Shown: one piece after another, positions 60,124 through 64,000 of the stretch
How positions within the stretch are numbered: position 1 is the first letter of the stretch
How the letters are laid out: every line of letters begins with the position of its first letter
Origin: Cerrena zonata
Lineage: Eukaryota; Basidiomycota; Agaricomycetes; Polyporales; Cerrenaceae
Direction: 5' to 3'
Length of the DNA stretch: 64,000 bases
NCBI GenBank assembly: GCA_038087015.1
Contig: JASBNA010000056.1
Span: 62,001-126,000 of the forward strand
Notes under the pieces: generated by a model
Database searches by the model: none
Seen by the model: only the letters and a program-made list of their open reading frames with translations
What the model was told of the DNA's origin: nothing
Translations under genes and position numbers: made by a program

Positions 60124-61161
60124 TCACGAAACTTTGGTGACTTTAATACTAGCTGGAATATTAGAAAACAACTCAGTATCAGATGAAGATAAACTTAATT
60201 TTTCCAAACAAACTGGATACTTGATATCCTTAGATAAACCAACACTCAACAATGAAAGTGACGTGAGTTTTTTATATTGAGTAATATTGGCTTTTTTCAA
60301 GTTAATATAGCAGTCCTTTAAATTCAATGTTTCAAGAGTTGAAAATGTTTTGGGAAGGAAATTTTCGAAACCATTGCATGATTTCAAAGTCAATTCTTTG
60401 AGTTTAGGAAATGAAGGGTATCCGCCTTTTTCAATTGTGCAATTGGCTAATGTCAATATTTCAACATTACTAGGAATATGTTTCAAGTTAACACTGACTT
60501 CTGAAAGATGAACAGTAGTACTTGGTTCTGGATAATAATAGTGAACCAATTTTTTCCCGGTTGATTCTGGGGTTTTATTTGGTTCTTTCCCGGTTGATTC
60601 TGGGGTTTTATTTGCAATGGTGAATTTTGTTAAGCCATTTGAAAAATCAGTAACGGTGTAGGCAATTTTATCTTGCCCGGTTTCAATTTTTGAAACTATT
60701 TGTTTAAATAGTTTTTCAACTTTAGGAAAACCGATTTTAGGAGTGATTTTACAAGAAAGATTTAAATTGAACTTGTTTGAAACCCCCTTTTTGTTGACTA
60801 ATTCAACTAAAGCCCGAAGGGTTTCGAAATCACATTTATTATTTAAATCCAAGCTTAAGCTTATTTCTCGTGGGATATAACTAACATGACCTGACGCAAG
60901 GTATCGGAAGAATTCAGTTAATGAGCCATAAGATAAGTCGGTATATAAAGATTCTTGTTTGATTGAGATTTCCCCAAAGTTTTCCTTGAGAGAGTGAAAG
61001 TAGATACCATCTCTTGTTAGTCTATCTATCAAGGAAAAATGAAGTTCACTACCTTTAGAAGCAGCCATGAGAGTGGCTGCAAGTAGATTCAAGGGGAGTT
61101 TTTCCACCAAGTCGAGTTGTAATTGCAAAGGTAAGTCGTAAACAGTAGCAAAAGCAGTCAT
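60124..61161 (-). CDS. Leucine-rich-repeat protein with F-box-like N-terminus
   Basis: A 345-residue protein. The N-terminus (VYDLPLQLQLDLVEKLPLNLLAAT) looks F-box-like: short helices with LP and spaced Leu. The C-terminal half has irregular leucine-rich repeats such as IPSNVEILTLANCTIEKG, PKLKELTLKSCNGF and LETLNLKDCYINL. Between them is a perfect 33-base tandem duplication (60556-60621) giving two NKTPESTGK copies. It could be an SCF substrate adaptor, but the F-box is not certain and no orthologue is recognised. The upstream region has an unusual inverted repeat at 61296-61344. Confidence 0.65.
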   Translation of the reverse strand: MTAFATVYDLPLQLQLDLVEKLPLNLLAATLMAASKGSELHFSLIDRLTRDGIYFHSLKENFGEISIKQESLYTDLSYGSLTEFFRYLASGHVSYIPREISLSLDLNNKCDFETLRALVELVNKKGVSNKFNLNLSCKITPKIGFPKVEKLFKQIVSKIETGQDKIAYTVTDFSNGLTKFTIANKTPESTGKEPNKTPESTGKKLVHYYYPEPSTTVHLSEVSVNLKHIPSNVEILTLANCTIEKGGYPSFPKLKELTLKSCNGFENFLPKTFSTLETLNLKDCYINLKKANITQYKKLTSLSLLSVGLSKDIKYPVCLEKLSLSSSDTELFSNIPASIKVTKVS

Positions 61162-61740
61162 ATTGAGTATAAAATAAAGAATAGGGAAACAAAAGAGATA
61201 TTGGGGAAATGGCTGATATTTATACTACAGGGAACCTATTTGTACCCAAGTCCCAATTATCAGTTTCCTTCAGGGTCTTATTTTTAGAAGTTGAGTTGCT
61301 GCAAAAAAAAAATTTCTAGAAACTTTTTTACTTTTTTGCAGCAAACCTTGGCTATTTATAGATACCTGAGCCCCCACTTGGTAAAAAAACTAGTAAAGAA
61401 TAGATTAGAGAAGCTGATAGAACGAGGAGATAATGGAATGTCTAAGGATAGTGGCTGCTCTTGGGTGAAGATTTTTGTTGTGTTTGTGAGAACACTTTAT
61501 TGTAAAAAAATCCAAAATTTTGCAAAAAAAAAACGAATACTCTACAAATATTGAATAAAACAAACAATTGCATTGAATATGGAAGGAGAATCATTAAAGG
61601 AGTAAGTATCATTAAAGAAAGATTATAAAGGAATGCGTAACCGAATAATATCGATAAAGATCAATTGAAGCAATAACGAGAGAAATGAAAAATGAATGAA
61701 GAATTGAAAAAGGAATGACGGGACACTAATACTAGCGAAT
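61162..61740. other. Region between the LRR gene and the CWP1-like gene, with inverted repeat
   Basis: A 13-base inverted repeat, TTGCTGCAAAAAA (61296-61308) and TTTTTTGCAGCAA (61332-61344), flanks a TTTCTAGAAA palindrome. The rest is AT-rich. An 87-codon frame across it is Lys-rich and repeat-driven, not called a gene. Confidence 0.6.
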
Positions 61741-62664
61741 TTAAAGAGTACGTTCATCAACAACTTTTAAAGCAATACCAGTACCACCAGTACAGCCATT
61801 GTTAGCCAAGGAGAACTTGTTGTCACCAGAAGGACAAGCAGACCAGTTATCTTTACCATTGTAGATTAAGTGACCATCTTTAATTTTGAAACCTTTAGAA
61901 GGAGCTTGACGACCGAAAGGAGCAACGTTACCGAATTCACCGGTTTTTGGATCAACGTAGATTCCTTTTTGATCTTGATCGTATAAGGTACCATCGGATC
62001 TTAAGGTTAAAGTGACATCTTTACCTTCGTCACCACCAACGGAGAAGACATGAGGATGAGAATCGACTTTCTTGATGGCAGCGTATTGGAATTTAGAACC
62101 AGTGTGAATAGAAACAACCCCGAATTGGTATTCATTTTTTTGGTCAACAGCCCAAGTTGGTTCAGAAGCTTTAGTGGTTTTGGAGTCCTTTTTAGCGTCT
62201 TTAGTAGTGGCAGTTGAAGTAGATGGGTAAACGTTATCAACGTCTTTGATACCGGAGACTAAGATACCAACCCCAAGGTTATCAGAAGCACTGGCGATGT
62301 TTAAATCTTTAGATTTGGTGTTAACACTGAATTGTTGTTTGTTATCGTAAGTAAGGGAAGAAAGACCATTGCCTGAAGAAGAAGAGGTAAGGGCAAATTT
62401 CTTGTCGGCCTTGTCACTTTCAACAAGGTTTTTGTTTGAATCTAAAGAGATGTATTTTTTGGTTTTAGCATCAACCAAAGATTTATCATCGTTCAAGATG
62501 AATTCAACTTGGTCACCTTTATTAAGAGTGATTGAGTTACCGGACTTGGTGACTGAGGCATATTGGTAGTCAGAACCAGAATGGGTTGAGACAGCACCAA
62601 AGGATTTAGCAGCAGCAGCAATGGCAATTAAAGTGGAAATAGAGAAAACAGTAGAGAATTGCAT
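61741..62664 (-). CDS. Secreted cell-wall protein with two CWP1-like modules
   Basis: A 307-residue protein beginning at the ATG at 62664, where a signal peptide MQFSTVFSISTLIAIAAAAK starts; the longer frame upstream is untranslated leader. Two related modules, SFGAVSTHSGSDYQYASVTK (about 21-150) and QFGVVSIHTGSKFQYAAIKK (about 180-305), resemble the FGLVSIRSGSDLQYLSV domain of S. cerevisiae Cwp1. A Thr/Lys/Ser linker joins them. No Ser/Thr-rich stalk or GPI signal is present, since it ends KVVDERTL, so it is either secreted or bound by other means. The second module has two cysteines (SACPSGD, NNGCTGG). Confidence 0.8.
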   Translation of the reverse strand: MQFSTVFSISTLIAIAAAAKSFGAVSTHSGSDYQYASVTKSGNSITLNKGDQVEFILNDDKSLVDAKTKKYISLDSNKNLVESDKADKKFALTSSSSGNGLSSLTYDNKQQFSVNTKSKDLNIASASDNLGVGILVSGIKDVDNVYPSTSTATTKDAKKDSKTTKASEPTWAVDQKNEYQFGVVSIHTGSKFQYAAIKKVDSHPHVFSVGGDEGKDVTLTLRSDGTLYDQDQKGIYVDPKTGEFGNVAPFGRQAPSKGFKIKDGHLIYNGKDNWSACPSGDNKFSLANNGCTGGTGIALKVVDERTL

Positions 62665-63569
62665 TTTGTAGTTATTTGATTGAGTTGTTTGTAATGATGA
62701 AACGAAAATGAAATGATAATTGATGGAATCAATTGTCAATTTATATTCTTTGATTTTTTTGCAGACAATTGCTTCAAAGTACGTATGAAGGCTTACCCAG
62801 AGGCATTTTTCCACCCAAGCCTATTAAAAGAATAATCCACAAGACCGCATATAAACAACAACACTATTCTAATGTAAGGCAACGGTATTAATAGCATCAC
62901 AAAATATGCCATCCCGGTTACTCAAAGTCAAAGTACCCCAAAGAAAAACGGCAAATTCTCACCTCAAATGACCTTTTTGGCACCGGGACCAAACCATCAG
63001 ATCCCCCAAATTTAGAGTCCTCGGGTGCTTCCCAACATAACTGTACCTAATTTCACTTCCTGATGATATTGAGCCACTAGCGGATTACGAGGTCGTATTC
63101 CTACAAGTCAATAGAAGGTTGTAATGCAACCTTCCCGAACCACTCAATTGTTTAAATTCTATTTCTTTTGACGTATTTTTTTCGGTTTTGTTGATGTTTC
63201 TAAATTTAATGTGAATTTTTTTTTTCTTTTGTTAGGCGTTTTTGCTAACAAAACAAAAAAAAAAACACTGAAATGAGGCTTCTTTGCATGTCAGATGCGA
63301 TGGGCCGATCTGTCAAACGAGGATTACATCATAGCTGAAGAGCCGGAGACTAATGAAGAGAGGAAGGAAGGCCGGGGACGGGGGTCATGAAACAGGTTCT
63401 TCAACGGCATTGAGGTGTTGTTGGTATTACCCCAGGAATGCACTGGTATTGTGGTTTCTATTAATACCGTAGAGGGGATGAAGTATTGTCATTACAAAAA
63501 TCAAGAGATTGTTTATTGCTAAGAGAAAATGGTATACGACTGTCTATTGTGAAAGACGGAGCAACGTGA
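62665..63569. other. 905-base intergenic region with a long A/T hairpin
   Basis: The CWP1-like promoter side has TTTTTTGCAGACAATT (62755-62770), nearly the same as TTTTTTGCAGATAATT at 129-144. An imperfect hairpin spans about 63216-63265, with a 9-bp core TTTTGTTAG/CTAACAAAA (63227-63235, 63245-63253). No gene is visible. Confidence 0.5.
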
Positions 63570-64000
63570 TTATTGGGACAATGCTTGGATTAAATCGTTG
63601 AGTAGGTCATCGGAATTTTCAATACCAATACTAATTCTTAGGATATCCGGAGCTACTGTGGCATCACTTAAGGCTCTCCATTCAATCAAGCTTTCGACGC
63701 CTCCCAAACTAGTAGCGTGTTCGAAAAAGTTCAATTTCGAAGGTAATCTTTTAGCGAAATCTTCACTTTTAACCTTGATTGAAAACACCGGAGTATGGGC
63801 AGTAACCTGGGTTGCGATATAGGAGTCTTTTTGTAAAGAGCCATGAACGATTTCCACCAAGTCCGGGAACTGACCGATGTTTTGCGAAAGATATTCCACT
63901 ATCCTAGTGGCTGACCTAGATTGCTGTAAAACTCTTAGTTCGAGGGTTTTCAAACTTCTTATTAAGAGGGCAGATTCCAAATTGCCGATATTGGACCCTA
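63570..64000 (-). CDS. Cystathionine beta-lyase/gamma-synthase-like PLP enzyme, C-terminal part
   Basis: The frame stays open to the window edge, so only about 143 C-terminal residues are present. GSNIGNLESALLIRSLKTLELR is the conserved segment after the PLP lysine in Cys/Met-metabolism enzymes, and ATSLGGVESLIEWRA is the family's C-terminal SLGG-ESL signature. The EWR version and overall pattern resemble S. cerevisiae YHR112C rather than Str3 or Cys3, but the decisive N-terminal part is outside. It acts in transsulfuration or a related step, in the cytosol or peroxisome. Confidence 0.85.
   Translation of the reverse strand, partial: GSNIGNLESALLIRSLKTLELRVLQQSRSATRIVEYLSQNIGQFPDLVEIVHGSLQKDSYIATQVTAHTPVFSIKVKSEDFAKRLPSKLNFFEHATSLGGVESLIEWRALSDATVAPDILRISIGIENSDDLLNDLIQALSQ

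Overview
The window is nuclear chromosomal DNA of an ascomycete yeast. Genes are compact and mostly intronless; the four introns I could place start with GTATGT and carry TATTAAC, TACTAAC or AACTAAC branch sites. Three CTG codons fall where the protein family has Ser, Ala or a polar residue rather than Leu (CDH1 40266, NDUFAF7-like 26833, CKB1 46729), so the host is probably a CUG-Ser1 clade yeast (Candida/Debaryomyces/Scheffersomyces group). Two complex I genes (a 24-kDa subunit and an NDUFAF7-type assembly factor) and a peroxisomal uricase fit that group and exclude Saccharomyces itself. I do not name a species.

Layout. 1-5.4 kb: two ACS-family MFS permeases around a DapA/aldolase-family enzyme; the first permease and the enzyme share an unusual inverted-repeat promoter element and may form a small catabolic cluster. 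5.9-24.4 kb: core genes HSP60, RRN11, HRD1, a kinesin-5, a PDCD5-like gene, YPT6, a two-finger C2H2 regulator, TAF1, an unrecognised coiled-coil protein and PPZ1. This part contains a 1.2-kb polypurine minisatellite (14.04-15.24 kb). 24.4-25.6 kb: gene-free, with a GC-rich island and TAC-type repeats. 25.6-30.6 kb: a GNAT protein, an NDUFAF7-like methyltransferase, tRNA-Glu(UUC), a decayed segment and the complex I 24-kDa subunit. 31.1-36.4 kb: the accessory centrepiece, a tandem pair of about 715-residue proteins that join a repetitive N-terminus, a PD-(D/E)XK nuclease-like domain and a protein-kinase-like domain. 36.6-64 kb: an atypical secreted aspartyl protease, then CDH1, ARO8, HIR1, GET1, CKB1, JAC1, CWC24, a DUF4112 gene, ECT1, a TMA10/STF2-type hydrophilin, ATE1, TFG2, RPL38 (with a six-base first exon), PRP18, a PEX30-type peroxin, uricase, an LRR protein, a CWP1-like cell-wall protein and the 3' part of a Cys/Met-metabolism PLP enzyme cut by the window edge.

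The most notable signals are (1) the nuclease-kinase paralogue pair, near-identical at both ends and in promoter and 3' flank but strongly diverged in the middle; (2) a Rap1-like ACACCCGTACAT motif about 101-104 bp upstream of TAF1, CWC24 and TFG2, with variants elsewhere; (3) the shared CCACCAG/CTGGTGG element; (4) the minisatellites and the tRNA-flanking remnant. All identifications come from reading the sequence and recalled family features; no database search was run.
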